A DNA stretch of 64,000 nt from Thermococcus celer Vu 13 = JCM 8558 (lineage in GTDB: Archaea > Methanobacteriota_B > Thermococci > Thermococcales > Thermococcaceae): the NCBI RefSeq assembly GCF_002214365.1, contig NZ_CP014854.1, positions 868,001-932,000 of the forward strand, in the 5' to 3' direction. This document shows positions 1 to 8,483 of the stretch, piece by piece. The position numbers and the translations under genes were made by a program. The notes under the pieces were generated by a model. The model was not told the DNA's origin. It was given only the letters and a program-made list of their open reading frames with translations, and ran no database searches. Within the stretch, counting starts at the first letter, position 1, and each line of letters begins with the position of its first letter.

Positions 1-485
1 CTTGTTACGGCGTTCTCAAAGTGAAACTCCATGAGCTCCTCGGCTAACTTAAGCTCAAGTTTGCTCCTTCCCGTTATGACGCCGAGCTTAAACCTCTCTT
101 TAGCCTTTTCAAGGAGCTCTCTCCTTACGATGGGTCTCTCCCTCTTCCAGAGGCCGTCGAAATTAAAGGCCCTCCCTTTATAATGCTCGCCCAGGTAGAA
201 GGTGTTGGATATTCTTTCGATTTCCTCCGGTTCAACAATGGTTCCAAACTTTTTCCTGACCCATTTTATTCCCTTTCCTTCCGGAAAGCGCTCGACGAGT
301 CCTTTCACATCGCCGCTCATTGCGAATGCGATTAGGGCCTCGCTGACCTTAAAGTCATCTCCAAAAGCGCCTTTTCTTCTCAACGTCCTTATACTCTCCA
401 CGTCGATTTCCATTTCCCTACCGAGCTCCTTTAGGAAGTATTCAGCGGTCAGCTTTGTCGCCAGGTCGTAACTCTCGCTCACATC
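1..485 (-). pseudogene. HAD-superfamily hydrolase, N-terminally truncated (and cut by window edge)
   Basis: Reading the minus strand, an open frame runs from about 515 to beyond base 1. It encodes a HAD-like hydrolase body: SESYDLATKLTAEYF, then GDDFKVSEALIAF, and VITGRSKLELKLAEEL, which looks like HAD motif II (Thr in ITG). Thermococcal homologues begin with a catalytic DxDGT/V segment just before VSESYD. Here that segment is absent and is replaced by a Phe- and Glu-rich string read out of the neighbouring transposase remnant. The catalytic aspartates are therefore lost and the gene is probably dead. A GTG at 482 could start a shortened product. Its 3' end lies outside the window. The family call comes from motif resemblance only. 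Confidence 0.6.
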
Positions 486-835
486 TTCCTCATCTTCAGC
501 AAAGAAAAAACAGACTCAACAACACTCCGCTCACTAAACTGCTTAAACCTCAACCCTAACCTCTGAAAAGCCCACAAACCCTTTATCAATCACAAACTCA
601 GGCTCACCCCCAGTACTTAAGAACCCTATGCAAGAACAGGTAAGCGTCCAGACTATCCAGCCTGCTCACACCTCATGACTCATTGTCTGGAATACTCATG
701 AACTTTTTTCTGAGGGAGATTCCAAGGTAGTACAGAATTGCGGCCAGAACTTTTAATCTGATGTCTTTCTTATTTCGCTTGAAGATTCTTCTACCCTTAA
801 TCCCCCCAATTAATACTTCACTGTTATCTTGACAG
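479..835 (-). mobile_element. Decayed IS6-like transposase remnant
   Basis: This 380-base gap between genes holds pieces of a DDE transposase on the minus strand. An N-terminal piece (about 828 to 673) reads EVLIGGIKGRRIFKRNKK and then ILYYLGISLRK before a stop. A second piece contains LDAYLFLHRVLKYWGEPEF. After a frameshift comes WAFQRLGLRFKQFSERS and VVESVFSLLKMRKM, ending with TGA at 479-481. These match the start and the end of the IS6-type transposases common in Pyrococcus and Thermococcus. The central catalytic part is deleted. The last codons overlap the truncated HAD gene, so the insertion or a later deletion explains its missing N-terminus. I did not identify terminal repeats. Confidence 0.65.
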
Positions 836-865
836 TCTCGTTTATGGAAAGGAAGAAAGAGAACC

Positions 866-1714
866 TCAGGCCCTCTCGAGGAGTTCCCTGACGTACCTCG
901 GCATCTGGAAGAGTGTCTCGTGCCTCTCCGGGTCGTAGTAGTGAAGCTTCAGTTTCCCGGCCCTCTCCCCCTTCACCTTCGTGAAGTCAACGTCGCCCTT
1001 AACCCCCACCAGAAAGCTCCAGGGGGAGGCGTAGCCGATGACGGGGAAGCTGAAGTAGTAGACCTTATCGAAGACCTTCTTCATGGCCCTGTAGGCGTCG
1101 AGGAGCTCGTTGGTGAAGAGGTAAACGCTTCCCGCCTGGGTGACGTAGAGGCCCCTCCCGTTCAGCTTCTCGTACGCCGAGCGGTAAAACTCCTCGCTGA
1201 AGAGGAGCTTCGCCGGGCCGACGGGATCCGTGGAGTCCACGATTATGACATCAAAACGTTCATCGGTTTCTTTTAGGTACTTCACGCCGTCATCGACCTT
1301 AACGTCGGCCCTTGGGTCCTCGAAGGCCCCCTTTGCGACGTCGAGGTAGAGCTTCGAGACCTCTATGACTTTCTCGTCTATCTCGACCATCGTGGCCTTC
1401 TCAACGGTCTCGTGCCTCAACACTTCCCTGAGCGTCCCGCCGTCGCCACCGCCGATTATGAGAACGTTCCTCGGATTTGGGTGGGCCAGCATGACCGGGT
1501 GAACGAGCGGCTCGTGGTAGCTCTCCTCCCCCCTCTCAACGAGCTGAACGGTACCGTCCAGAACGAGGAGCTTGCCGAAGCCCTCCGTCTCGTACAGCTC
1601 AAGCTTCTGATACTCCGTTTGGACCTCAAACAGCTTCCTTTTGACCTTAAAGCCGACACCGTAGCCGCGGGGATACCACTCTACGAAGGCTCTCTCCCTT
1701 TCGTTGAATCCCAT
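866..1714 (-). CDS. speE: Polyamine aminopropyltransferase (spermidine synthase family)
   Basis: It transfers an aminopropyl group from decarboxylated SAM to a polyamine. In Thermococcales the acceptor is typically agmatine or longer amines. The 282-residue protein has the family signatures: [15 protein letters not shown] near the N-terminus, the [14 protein letters not shown] nucleotide/dcSAM loop, [12 protein letters not shown], the catalytic-loop [10 protein letters not shown], and a C-terminal SWSFLVG. I chose the ATG at 1714 because GGTGA lies 6 nt before it and homologues start MxFNERE; an upstream ATG at 1741 would add nine residues. Pyruvoyl arginine decarboxylase lies about 600 bp away, supplying agmatine for the same pathway. 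Confidence 0.93.
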   Translation of the reverse strand: MGFNERERAFVEWYPRGYGVGFKVKRKLFEVQTEYQKLELYETEGFGKLLVLDGTVQLVERGEESYHEPLVHPVMLAHPNPRNVLIIGGGDGGTLREVLRHETVEKATMVEIDEKVIEVSKLYLDVAKGAFEDPRADVKVDDGVKYLKETDERFDVIIVDSTDPVGPAKLLFSEEFYRSAYEKLNGRGLYVTQAGSVYLFTNELLDAYRAMKKVFDKVYYFSFPVIGYASPWSFLVGVKGDVDFTKVKGERAGKLKLHYYDPERHETLFQMPRYVRELLERA

Positions 1715-1810
1715 CGCTCTCACCGCCCTTAGGTACGGCAAGGGGTTTTAAACCTTGAGGTCTCTATCGTTTCGAAAGTTTTTTAATATAATTTCCCATT
1801 AAGTTACCTA

Positions 1811-2311
1811 ATGATGAACTGGAAGAAAATAGATAAGGATTTGCTGAGGTTCCTCGAAGACGCCGTACCGAGGACATACGAGGATACAAGATACGGAGTC
1901 CCACACCTCGTGGGCGAGATAGAACTTTCGAACGATGACCCCCGGGTTGATCTCTCCACCGTGATTTTCAACGGGAGCAGGTACCCCTTGGCCTTCCTTG
2001 ATGAAGGTTTTTTCAAATTCATGTACCCGATTGAAGATGCCAACCCCTACGTTGTCTTCCTCGAGGTAAGGAACTTTTTCGAAAAGACTCTGGGGGATTC
2101 CAGTTTTAGGGTCGTTCTCCGGACTTCTCCCCCGGAGTTTCTCAGGGGCATAGGGCTTGAAGTCCTGTGGACGAGCGAGTACATGATGGGCGGCTCTGAA
2201 TTCGTTCAGGTATGGGCCGTCTCTGAAACTTCTAGATACAACCTCCTCTTTGAGAAGAGGGGGGACTCCTTCCTCTTCAGGGATATAAAAAAGGTGGACG
2301 AGCCTCAGTAG
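1811..2311 (+). CDS. Conserved hypothetical protein
   Basis: A 166-residue soluble protein with no signal peptide or membrane segment. I do not recognise its family. It is mildly acidic with alternating beta-type segments (YVVFLEVRNFFEK, FVQVWAVSE). A TATA-like TTTTTTAATATAA at 1781-1793 sits about 25 nt before the first ATG, so the transcript is probably nearly leaderless. The adjacent ATG at 1814 could equally be the start. Its 3' end overlaps the end of the convergent arginine decarboxylase gene by a few bases. It lies between two polyamine genes, but nothing in the sequence ties it to that pathway. Confidence 0.75.
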   Translation: MMNWKKIDKDLLRFLEDAVPRTYEDTRYGVPHLVGEIELSNDDPRVDLSTVIFNGSRYPLAFLDEGFFKFMYPIEDANPYVVFLEVRNFFEKTLGDSSFRVVLRTSPPEFLRGIGLEVLWTSEYMMGGSEFVQVWAVSETSRYNLLFEKRGDSFLFRDIKKVDEPQ

Positions 2312-2778
2312 GGGAACATCACAACGGCGGCTATCGCGGCGGCCGGTTTTTCTCTCACGGTTACGCTCGCGCTCGCGACCTTGAACTCGGCCAGCTTCCA
2401 GCCGCGCACGGCGAAACCTTCCTCGACCATCCTCCTAACCATCTCCTCGGCCTCTTCCCGGGTGCAGTAACCGGAGTACTCGTAGATGAGGCCGCCCTCG
2501 TTGTTCTCACTTATCCCGACACCCAGGGCCGCGCTGATGGTCATGCCTGGCTCGTCGCTCTCTATGTGGGCGTAGACGGTCGGAAGAAGCATCCCCGTCG
2601 GGACGTCGTGGACCCTGTCTATCCACTCGATGTGCGCCGGAATCACGCTGCTGAGCTTGACGAGGTTGACGTTCCCTATGCCGAGCTTGAGGAGTGCGTT
2701 GTCGAAGGCGTTTAGCTTTGTGCCCCCCTCTGCTGTGGCGGCCCCAATGAAGGCCCTCCTGGGCGTTGTCCAGCTCAT
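2305..2778 (-). CDS. pdaD: Pyruvoyl-dependent arginine decarboxylase
   Basis: It converts arginine to agmatine and CO2, the first step of archaeal polyamine synthesis. The 157-residue proenzyme carries the self-cleavage site in VKLSSVIPAHIEW: cleavage between the two serines leaves a pyruvoyl group on the alpha chain. EYSGYCTREEAEEMVRRM and the Ala-rich C-terminus are also typical. Length matches the family. It has its own upstream region (2779-2936) with a TATA-like TTTTTAAG near 2860, giving a leader of about 60 nt. With the nearby aminopropyltransferase it covers two steps from arginine to N1-aminopropylagmatine; the agmatinase-type step is not in this window. Confidence 0.93.
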   Translation of the reverse strand: MSWTTPRRAFIGAATAEGGTKLNAFDNALLKLGIGNVNLVKLSSVIPAHIEWIDRVHDVPTGMLLPTVYAHIESDEPGMTISAALGVGISENNEGGLIYEYSGYCTREEAEEMVRRMVEEGFAVRGWKLAEFKVASASVTVREKPAAAIAAVVMFPY

Positions 2779-2936
2779 CCCGGTTTCCCCCTTATCTTTT
2801 TTGAGTTACAAGGGTACAGGTCAAAGTCACGTTTTCTATCGCTACTTCGGACTGCACTTAAAAACGTTTCGTTATGCCGAACGGCGGAACGACGATTGGA
2901 ATTCTGATGAAACGGCCACAAAAATGGGAGTTTCGC

Positions 2937-4085
2937 TTAATCCAGCGGCTCTCCGGCCCTGTACCTGTAGTGGTTTATTACCCTGCCCAACGTGGCCGAG
3001 GTGAAGACACCGAGGACGCTGGCGAGGGAGGCTATGGCGTAGGCGTGCTGGCTTAAAACCCCCGAGACGAAACCTATCTCACCAACGAGAAGGCCGAGGA
3101 CACCGAAGCTCGCTATTCCGGCCCCCCGTGCGAGTGACGTGGGGACGCTCCCGTGCCTAACCATAACCGACGAGAGGAGCAGCCTTACCGAGTACACCAC
3201 CACGAAGAACTCCACAACGACGAAGGACAGCTCCGTCTCAAAGTTCAGGCCGCGCCAGGCGAAGAATATGGGGGCAAATATCCCGTAGGTAACACCGCTG
3301 ACGATCGTCGTGAGCCTGTCGTACTGCTTCGTCCCCACCATGTCGCTGTGCATCATCAAGCCGGCCATGAAGCCACCTATGCTGAAGTGCAGGCCTATCT
3401 CCTCGCTGATGAAGGCAAGGGAAGTGGAGAACACCATGAAGAGACCGAAGACCGCCTCATCGCTCTTTAGCCTGCGGAGGAACCTTATTATCATGACCTT
3501 GTGCCTGATTCCTATTACGTAGTTGAGGTACAGCAAAATCCCAATGAAGATCGCATCCTTGAGCACCGTCTCGAAGACCGGTAGGTAGCTCCCGGGTTTC
3601 TCGTGCAGTCGCACCATAACGTAGACGATGAAGAGGCTCATTATCTCGCTTATGACCGCGTAGGAGAGGGCAACGTGGAGGAAGTCCCCGCCGAAGAAAC
3701 GCCTGAGCCTAAGAACCACGGGTGCCGAAGCCGTCGAGATTATGGATGCAACGATGAGGGCGTCGGAGTTAAGCCTCCATCCCGTAAAGGGCAGGGTCAC
3801 GAGCAGCATTACGAGGTACGTGACGACATAGAGCGGCAGGGTCTTCTTTCCGCCGTAGTGGAGCTCCTCCGGCGTTACCTCCAGACCCGCCGATATCATC
3901 AGGAAGAATAGACCGAGCTCCGCCAGCAGTGAGGTCTGCTCCCTCGGCATCTCGACCAGGAGGGCGCTGAGTATCATCCCTGCGGTTATCTCCCCGAGGA
4001 AGCCGGGGTAGCCCACCCTCTCAAAAACCTCCGCAAGGAGCCTCGCGAACGCTATAATGACGAAGATGTAGCCTATGATTTCCAT
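2937..4085 (-). CDS. CPA2-family cation:proton antiporter
   Basis: A 382-residue integral membrane protein of the monovalent cation:proton antiporter-2 family (KefB/NapA type). It exchanges Na+ or K+ for H+ across the cytoplasmic membrane. About twelve hydrophobic segments are visible. The N-terminal GYPGFLGEITAGMIL motif is diagnostic for the family. LGLFFLMISAGLEV and the later GGFMAGLMMHSD are also conserved in the fold. There is no C-terminal TrkA-N domain. Which ion it moves cannot be read from the sequence. The gene faces away from the ACT-domain gene, and a weak TATA (GTTATTAACC, about 4105-4115) places the transcript start close to the ATG. Confidence 0.88.
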   Translation of the reverse strand: MEIIGYIFVIIAFARLLAEVFERVGYPGFLGEITAGMILSALLVEMPREQTSLLAELGLFFLMISAGLEVTPEELHYGGKKTLPLYVVTYLVMLLVTLPFTGWRLNSDALIVASIISTASAPVVLRLRRFFGGDFLHVALSYAVISEIMSLFIVYVMVRLHEKPGSYLPVFETVLKDAIFIGILLYLNYVIGIRHKVMIIRFLRRLKSDEAVFGLFMVFSTSLAFISEEIGLHFSIGGFMAGLMMHSDMVGTKQYDRLTTIVSGVTYGIFAPIFFAWRGLNFETELSFVVVEFFVVVYSVRLLLSSVMVRHGSVPTSLARGAGIASFGVLGLLVGEIGFVSGVLSQHAYAIASLASVLGVFTSATLGRVINHYRYRAGEPLD

Positions 4086-4161
4086 ACTGGAATCTTACGG
4101 CGGCAGGGTTAATAACGCTTCCGCCGACAAGGTTTTATGGAGATTGATGTTACTTCCAAGC

Positions 4162-4569
4162 ATGAGGCACTATGAGATAGTCAGGATAAGAGAGACTGGA
4201 AAGGTTGAAATACCGAGGGATTACGCCTACGAGCTCGGTATCGTGGAAGGTGCATACTTCCTCCTGGAGATGGACACCGACCTCAACGAGGTCCACATGG
4301 AGCGCATAGCCCTTCCGGGAAAGAAGCTCGTCGAAGCCGAGCTGATAGTTGAGGACAAACCCGGTGTCCTTGCAAAAATAAGCGGGCTCTTCGGAAGACA
4401 TGGGGTGAACATACTTTTCAGCGAGGCCGAGGAGCTTGAGGGCATAGGGCTGGCTGGAATAGCTGCGGTCATAGATGTGAGTGGACTGAAGGGCACCCTT
4501 GAGGAACTTAAAGGGGAGCTTGAGGGGCTGAACGTCGTGAGGGAGGTTACCCTAAGACCACTGGAGTAG
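4162..4569 (+). CDS. ACT-domain protein with AbrB-like N-terminus
   Basis: About 135 residues. Residues 1-45 (YEIVRIRETGKVEIPRDYAYELG) resemble a swapped-hairpin AbrB/SpoVT fold. Residues 58-135 form an ACT domain: AELIVEDKPGVLAKISGLF, then GVNILFSEAEE. ACT domains bind small ligands, often amino acids, so this may be a ligand sensor or DNA-binding regulator; no target is evident. I chose ATG 4162 because TATA-like TTTTATGG (about 4130) is 25-30 nt upstream and the AbrB-like strand begins immediately. A longer start at 4147 is possible. The gene ends overlapping the convergent mrpD gene by 18 bases. Confidence 0.8.
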   Translation: MRHYEIVRIRETGKVEIPRDYAYELGIVEGAYFLLEMDTDLNEVHMERIALPGKKLVEAELIVEDKPGVLAKISGLFGRHGVNILFSEAEELEGIGLAGIAAVIDVSGLKGTLEELKGELEGLNVVREVTLRPLE

Positions 4570-6054
4570 GAGCATTATCAGGAGGAAGAAGACGAAGAAC
4601 CCCGTGAGTACATTGACTTCTCGCCCGATTTCCATTGTGTATCCTTTCGGCTCTTTTTCGAGTACTCCCGCTCTTTTGAGCGCCCAGAAAATCACCAAAG
4701 CCAGACCTATGTAGATAAGCTCCACCGGCTTTGGCCTTGATCCGAGGTAAATACCGAGGAAAAGGATGGTGAGGGCGAGAAAGAGGGAGCACACAAGGGG
4801 AACGCCCCCTGTTTTCCCAGCTCTGCCTTTTGAGAGGTGGTAGTTGAGCTTTGAAAGTGAGACCAGCGTTCCGAGGGTTCCTATCTGGATAACCCATCCC
4901 CAGGCCGCGGGGAGTCCAGCTGAGAGGAGCCCCTTGGCGTGGGAACCCATCAGCGGTGAAATTCCGCCCAGGGCAAGGCTGAGCGTCAGCACCGAAAAGG
5001 CTATCATCGGAGCGTTTCTGTATCCGAACTCCCCGAGCTTTCGTGACTTCCCTCCGAGGCTTCCAACGCTCAGGAAGAGGCCCCCCTTGGCCAGAGAATG
5101 CGCCAGCGCGTAGTAGGCCGCCCCCGTGAAGTTAAGGGTGCCTATCCCGAGCAGGACGTAACCCATCTGCGAAACCGTTGAGTACGCCAGGAAACGCTTC
5201 GCCTCCGCCTGAAGGAGCATCATAACCACGCCGAAAAAGATGGAAGCGGTGGCCACCGTTAACGCCGCGGTTTTCAGGCTCTCCCCAACCGGCAACGCCG
5301 AGAACAGGAGCATCATCCCGTAAGCTGGGGCATTCACAACGGCCCCGCTGAGCATCGCACTGACGGGCGTGGGGGCCTTTGAGTGAGCATCCGGGAGCCA
5401 GAAGTGGAGGGGGAAGACTCCGGCCTTCATGATGAGGGCCGTGAGCGCTATCCCCAGTGCGGCGTTTAACTCTCTGCCCGGGAGTGCAGTCCCGGCAACG
5501 AGCTTAACGTTGAGGTACCCCGTCTCCATGTACACCAGTCCGAGGGCGAAGATGAAGAGGTAGGAAGCTAAGAGGGAGAGGATGAGGTACTTGAAGGCGG
5601 CCCTTTTAGCTCCCTTCTCCCCCGAAAACGCAACCAGCGCGAAGGCCGAAACCGAGGCTATCTCCATGTAAATGTAGAAGTTGAAGAAGTCCCTCGCCAG
5701 GAACGCCCCCAGTAAGCCGGCGTGCATGAGGAGGAGAACCGCCAGAACCTTGGGGGTCTTCTTCTCCCTGAAATCGAAATAAGACAGGGAATAGAAGGCC
5801 ACCGTGATGAAGAGAATCAGCTCACCGGCGATGAGCGGGGCGTTTACCCCACCGATTCCAACCTCTATACCGGCCACCTTGCTCCAACCACCGACCACTT
5901 CCTCCCTTCCGTTTTCCATAAGGAAGATCCCCGCCGGGAAAGCCGCCCCGAGGAGGAAGGAGGTCTTTATCAGGGGTTTTCTCGCCCGTAGAGTGTCCAG
6001 GATGACGGTTATGAACGCGAACAGGAGTGGAAATGCCACCATAAGAGGAATCAC
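4552..6054 (-). CDS. mnhD: Mrp antiporter subunit D (ND2/ND4/ND5-type)
   Basis: A 500-residue polytopic membrane protein of the proton-conducting transporter family, homologous to MrpD/MbhH and to complex I antiporter-like subunits. It shows the TM5 glutamate in YIYMEIASVSAFAL and the conserved lysine and histidine region FPLHFWLPDAHSKAP followed by TPVSAMLSGAVVNAPAYG. It is the only large antiporter-type subunit of this operon and is the last gene transcribed. Its start overlaps mnhC by 4 nt, indicating translational coupling. It probably moves protons and/or Na+ as part of the complex encoded at 4552-8339. Confidence 0.9.
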   Translation of the reverse strand: MIPLMVAFPLLFAFITVILDTLRARKPLIKTSFLLGAAFPAGIFLMENGREEVVGGWSKVAGIEVGIGGVNAPLIAGELILFITVAFYSLSYFDFREKKTPKVLAVLLLMHAGLLGAFLARDFFNFYIYMEIASVSAFALVAFSGEKGAKRAAFKYLILSLLASYLFIFALGLVYMETGYLNVKLVAGTALPGRELNAALGIALTALIMKAGVFPLHFWLPDAHSKAPTPVSAMLSGAVVNAPAYGMMLLFSALPVGESLKTAALTVATASIFFGVVMMLLQAEAKRFLAYSTVSQMGYVLLGIGTLNFTGAAYYALAHSLAKGGLFLSVGSLGGKSRKLGEFGYRNAPMIAFSVLTLSLALGGISPLMGSHAKGLLSAGLPAAWGWVIQIGTLGTLVSLSKLNYHLSKGRAGKTGGVPLVCSLFLALTILFLGIYLGSRPKPVELIYIGLALVIFWALKRAGVLEKEPKGYTMEIGREVNVLTGFFVFFLLIMLLLQWS

Positions 6055-6341
6055 CGGCCATCCCTCCCCATGCGGATTACTATGGCCAGGGCGAGCGATG
6101 TTATCGTCACATCAACGACGAGGGTGGTCAGCATCAGTGTCGCGGGCAGTGGATCGACCGGGTTCGTCGGCATTATCGGAACGTCCTTTCCGGGGGAATA
6201 GGCCAGGCCGACGAAGAACAGGACGAGCCCGAGGGAGACCACGTTCATGGAGAGCACTAACTTTATCGGCTCCCTCCTGGCCATAAGGCCGTATATCCCC
6301 ACGAGCATTATCACAACCCCTGCCTGCTCCGGGCTAATCAC
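6051..6341 (-). CDS. mnhC: Mrp antiporter subunit C (NuoK-like)
   Basis: A 96-residue protein with three predicted membrane helices, homologous to NuoK/MrpC/MbhG. The features PIKLVLSMNVVSLGLVLFFV and DPLPATLMLTTLVVDVTITS are typical: the Asp-Pro-Leu-Pro turn and the conserved membrane Thr/Asp segment are family marks. It forms part of the membrane arm of the Mrp complex next to subunit D. It overlaps mnhB upstream by 8 nt and mnhD downstream by 4 nt, so the genes are translated as a tight series. Confidence 0.88.
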   Translation of the reverse strand: MISPEQAGVVIMLVGIYGLMARREPIKLVLSMNVVSLGLVLFFVGLAYSPGKDVPIMPTNPVDPLPATLMLTTLVVDVTITSLALAIVIRMGRDGR

Positions 6342-6735
6342 TCTCGACCCACCTCAGCAGTATGTAAAAGACGAACGTAAATGCCGCCCCAACCTCAAGG
6401 CCTACCAGAACGTTAAAGGGCAGGATTACGCCGCCCTCCGTGTGAAGGAAGTTGGAGTAAAAGCCCCCGAAGGTGATTCCCGCCATCCCCAGGAGAACGA
6501 GGAGTGTCCCCGCGGAGCTCTCCACCAGGCTCGCCCAGTTGAACCTGAACCTCTTCCTGACCTTCCGGTAACCGTGCGAGGTTATGAGGAGTATAACCGC
6601 GACCGCGAGAATAACCCCTCCCTGGAAGCCTCCTCCGGGGCTCAGATGGCCGTAGATCATGAGGTAGGCGGCGTAGGTTACCAGGAAAGGGCTCACCATC
6701 TTGGTGGTGCTCCGAACTACAGTGCTCATCTTCAC
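6334..6735 (-). CDS. mnhB: Mrp antiporter subunit B
   Basis: A protein of about 133 residues with four hydrophobic segments. It contains the MnhB signature YLMIYGHLSPGGGFQGGVILA, in which the PGGGFQGG loop is characteristic; this region is shown only in part. It is equivalent to MbhF. Two starts are possible: GTG at 6735, overlapping the preceding stop, or ATG at 6729 two codons later. Both are preceded by a purine-rich GGGGGGAAG. It works as a membrane subunit in the Mrp complex and has no separate enzymatic role. Confidence 0.88.
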   Translation of the reverse strand: MKMSTVVRSTTKMVSPFLVTYAAYLMIYGHLSPGGGFQGGVILAVAVILLITSHGYRKVRKRFRFNWASLVESSAGTLLVLLGMAGITFGGFYSNFLHTEGGVILPFNVLVGLEVGAAFTFVFYILLRWVESD

Positions 6736-6974
6736 TTCTTCTTCCCCCCGAGGAGCAGGTAGAAGCCCATAACGGCGGTGAATAGAAGACTCGCCTCGCC
6801 GAGGCTGTCGTAGGCCCTCCAGCCCGCCAGGATAGCCGAGACAAGGTTCGGGACTCCAATCTCATTCCAGTTGGAGACGTAGTAGGCGTAGCTGCCGCCC
6901 TGGGAGGGGGTGTAATCTAACCCGAGCAGGAAGGCCCCAAGGGCCAGTGTGAGGAGTAAAGCGGCCTTTCTCAC
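6732..6974 (-). CDS. MbhE-like subunit (corresponds to the C-terminal end of MrpA)
   Basis: An 80-residue protein with two hydrophobic segments flanking a soluble loop. The loop motif EIGVPNLVSAILAGWRAYDSLGE matches the conserved segment found near the C-terminus of large MrpA proteins and in the separate MbhE subunit of membrane-bound hydrogenase (gvpNxVxxILxxxRxxDxxGE pattern). Its start overlaps the preceding gene by 4 nt. In this operon the domains of MrpA are encoded as small separate genes, as in MBH. Confidence 0.8.
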   Translation of the reverse strand: MRKAALLLTLALGAFLLGLDYTPSQGGSYAYYVSNWNEIGVPNLVSAILAGWRAYDSLGEASLLFTAVMGFYLLLGGKKK

Positions 6975-7201
6975 TCGCCCACCTCCTCTATGGTGAAGAG
7001 GAAGACGCCTATCACTATCGCCCCGACCACTATCGCCGAGAGGGCAACGTCGGGCGCTCTGAGCTCGAAGAGGGCCAGGACGAAGAGCAGACTGAGGAGC
7101 GAGTACTTAACGACCGCACTAACCAGGTTCTTCTCTTCAACCACGGCCACCGCCAGCAGTATCATCACTATTAAAATCATGTCAAGAATTGTCCCAAGCA
7201 T
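6971..7201 (-). CDS. MbhD-like subunit (DUF4040; MrpA domain)
   Basis: A 76-residue protein with three hydrophobic helices, matching DUF4040/MbhD, which corresponds to another domain from the C-terminal half of MrpA. The motif ELRAPDVALSAIVVGAIVIG (APDVAL with following small residues) is the family's conserved core. It overlaps mnhG upstream by 20 nt and the MbhE-like gene downstream by 4 nt. No gene for the N-terminal ND5-like part of MrpA is present anywhere in the operon. Confidence 0.83.
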   Translation of the reverse strand: MLGTILDMILIVMILLAVAVVEEKNLVSAVVKYSLLSLLFVLALFELRAPDVALSAIVVGAIVIGVFLFTIEEVGE

Positions 7202-7496
7202 ACATATCCACCACTACCTCTGGCTTTACCCCGTATCTGTAGGCCGCCCTCGCGATGGCGTGGCTTACCATGGGGTTTATCATCGCTATAAGGAAGGCCA
7301 GCACCAGGAACTTGACCCTCACGACGGCCGGTGCGTCCATCGTCAATACAAGGGCAAGGATTATGCTCATGGCCCCGCCGGTATCGCACTTGGTTGCCGC
7401 GTGGAGTCTTGTATAGACGTCCGGAAAGCGAAGTATCCCCAGGGCCCCGAAGATCATTATCGCCTCTCCAAAGAGCATTAGGATTGCCTCAATCAT
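7182..7496 (-). CDS. mnhG: Mrp antiporter subunit G
   Basis: A 104-residue membrane protein with three helices, of the MnhG/PhaG/MbhC family. The signature GALGILRFPDVYTRLHAATKCDTGG is clear: RFPDVYTRLHAATK is almost invariant in the family. PMVSHAIARAAY near the C-terminus is also typical. It overlaps mnhF by 8 nt. It acts as a small membrane subunit required for assembly and ion transport of the complex. Confidence 0.9.
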   Translation of the reverse strand: MIEAILMLFGEAIMIFGALGILRFPDVYTRLHAATKCDTGGAMSIILALVLTMDAPAVVRVKFLVLAFLIAMINPMVSHAIARAAYRYGVKPEVVVDMYAWDNS

Positions 7497-7758
7497 AGCT
7501 TCTCCTCTCCATGTACTTGACCAGGATCAACCCGCCGACGGCGTTAACCATCAGCAGGACTATCGCGAGGTCCACCAGGTAGTACTCACCCCTGATGACC
7601 GAGACGACAGCTATTACAACGACGACCTTCGTCGTTATCGTGTTCAGACCCACTATCCTGTCGGGAAGGGTTGGTCCCCTGAGCACGCGGTAGGTTACCA
7701 GCATGGTCGTGAAGACGAGGACGTAAAACGCGCTCACCAGAATACCTTCTTGAGCCAT
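7489..7758 (-). CDS. mnhF: Mrp antiporter subunit F
   Basis: An 89-residue membrane protein with three helices of the MnhF/PhaF/MbhB family. The segment YRVLRGPTLPDRIVGLNTI is diagnostic (RGPTxxDRxxxLD/N). A conserved acidic residue in the last helix, YLVDLAIVLLMVNAVG, is also present. The gene overlaps the end of mnhE by 25 nt, so its ribosome binding site lies within mnhE coding sequence. Confidence 0.9.
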   Translation of the reverse strand: MAQEGILVSAFYVLVFTTMLVTYRVLRGPTLPDRIVGLNTITTKVVVVIAVVSVIRGEYYLVDLAIVLLMVNAVGGLILVKYMERRSYD

Positions 7759-8339
7759 TCCTCGATGTCCCCCTTTATCCTCTTCCCCGCCCTCTCCCTG
7801 TTGAGAGTTTCCACGTCTATCCAGTGGACGTAGACGTAGGTCCCGTCGAGCTTTTTGCTGACGTCAAGGGTCAGCGTTCCCGGAGTCAGGGTTATCGAGT
7901 TCGCCAGTATGGCCACGCCCGTGTCGGAGCGCAGGTCGGTCTTTATCTTCACTATCCCGGGGTTGATGTCCATGAGGAGCACGTTCCTCGCCACCTTCAG
8001 GTTGCTCTCCAGCAGGCGGAAGGCCATTATCACAAGGTACTGGGGGAGGTATATGAACGCGAAGTACAGGAGCTTTTCGATGATGTGCCCTGACCTGCGT
8101 ATGTCCTCCGTGAGGAGATCCCTCATGAAGATCGATATAACCAGCGTAACGAGGGCACCCGTTACCATAGCTTCTGCCCTGAGGTCTCCGGTTATGACCA
8201 CCCAGAAGGTCATGAGGATCGCCCAGGTCAGGACCACACGCTCCCAGGAGGGAAGTTTCGATGCCTCGAACCTCTCGTGGAGGACCCTTTTCCTCATGCT
8301 TTCGAGTCTTTCCTTAAGATAAAATAAGACGCGGCTCAT
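7734..8339 (-). CDS. mnhE: Mrp antiporter subunit E
   Basis: A 201-residue protein, first of the eight-gene operon. A charged N-terminal 35 residues precede hydrophobic helices and a cytosolic C-terminal domain. The motif ANSITLTPGTLTLDV followed by YVHWIDVET is the hallmark of MnhE/PhaE/MbhA. The gene has a good promoter: TTATAACC (minus strand, about 8362-8369) lies roughly 25 nt before the ATG, so the messenger is nearly leaderless. It starts a polycistronic unit E-F-G-(MbhD)-(MbhE)-B-C-D. Confidence 0.9.
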   Translation of the reverse strand: MSRVLFYLKERLESMRKRVLHERFEASKLPSWERVVLTWAILMTFWVVITGDLRAEAMVTGALVTLVISIFMRDLLTEDIRRSGHIIEKLLYFAFIYLPQYLVIMAFRLLESNLKVARNVLLMDINPGIVKIKTDLRSDTGVAILANSITLTPGTLTLDVSKKLDGTYVYVHWIDVETLNRERAGKRIKGDIEEWLKKVFW

Positions 8340-8483
8340 ATGATATTTTAGATAAAAGAAGGTTATAACGATTTTGCAGACGCAAATGATTGTCCAACAA
8401 TGTAAAATAAGCTCGAAAGAACAGCACCTTCAAATCCATACATCCCCGTGGTGTTTCCTATCTCGAGGCCGCCTTTTTCAGGA

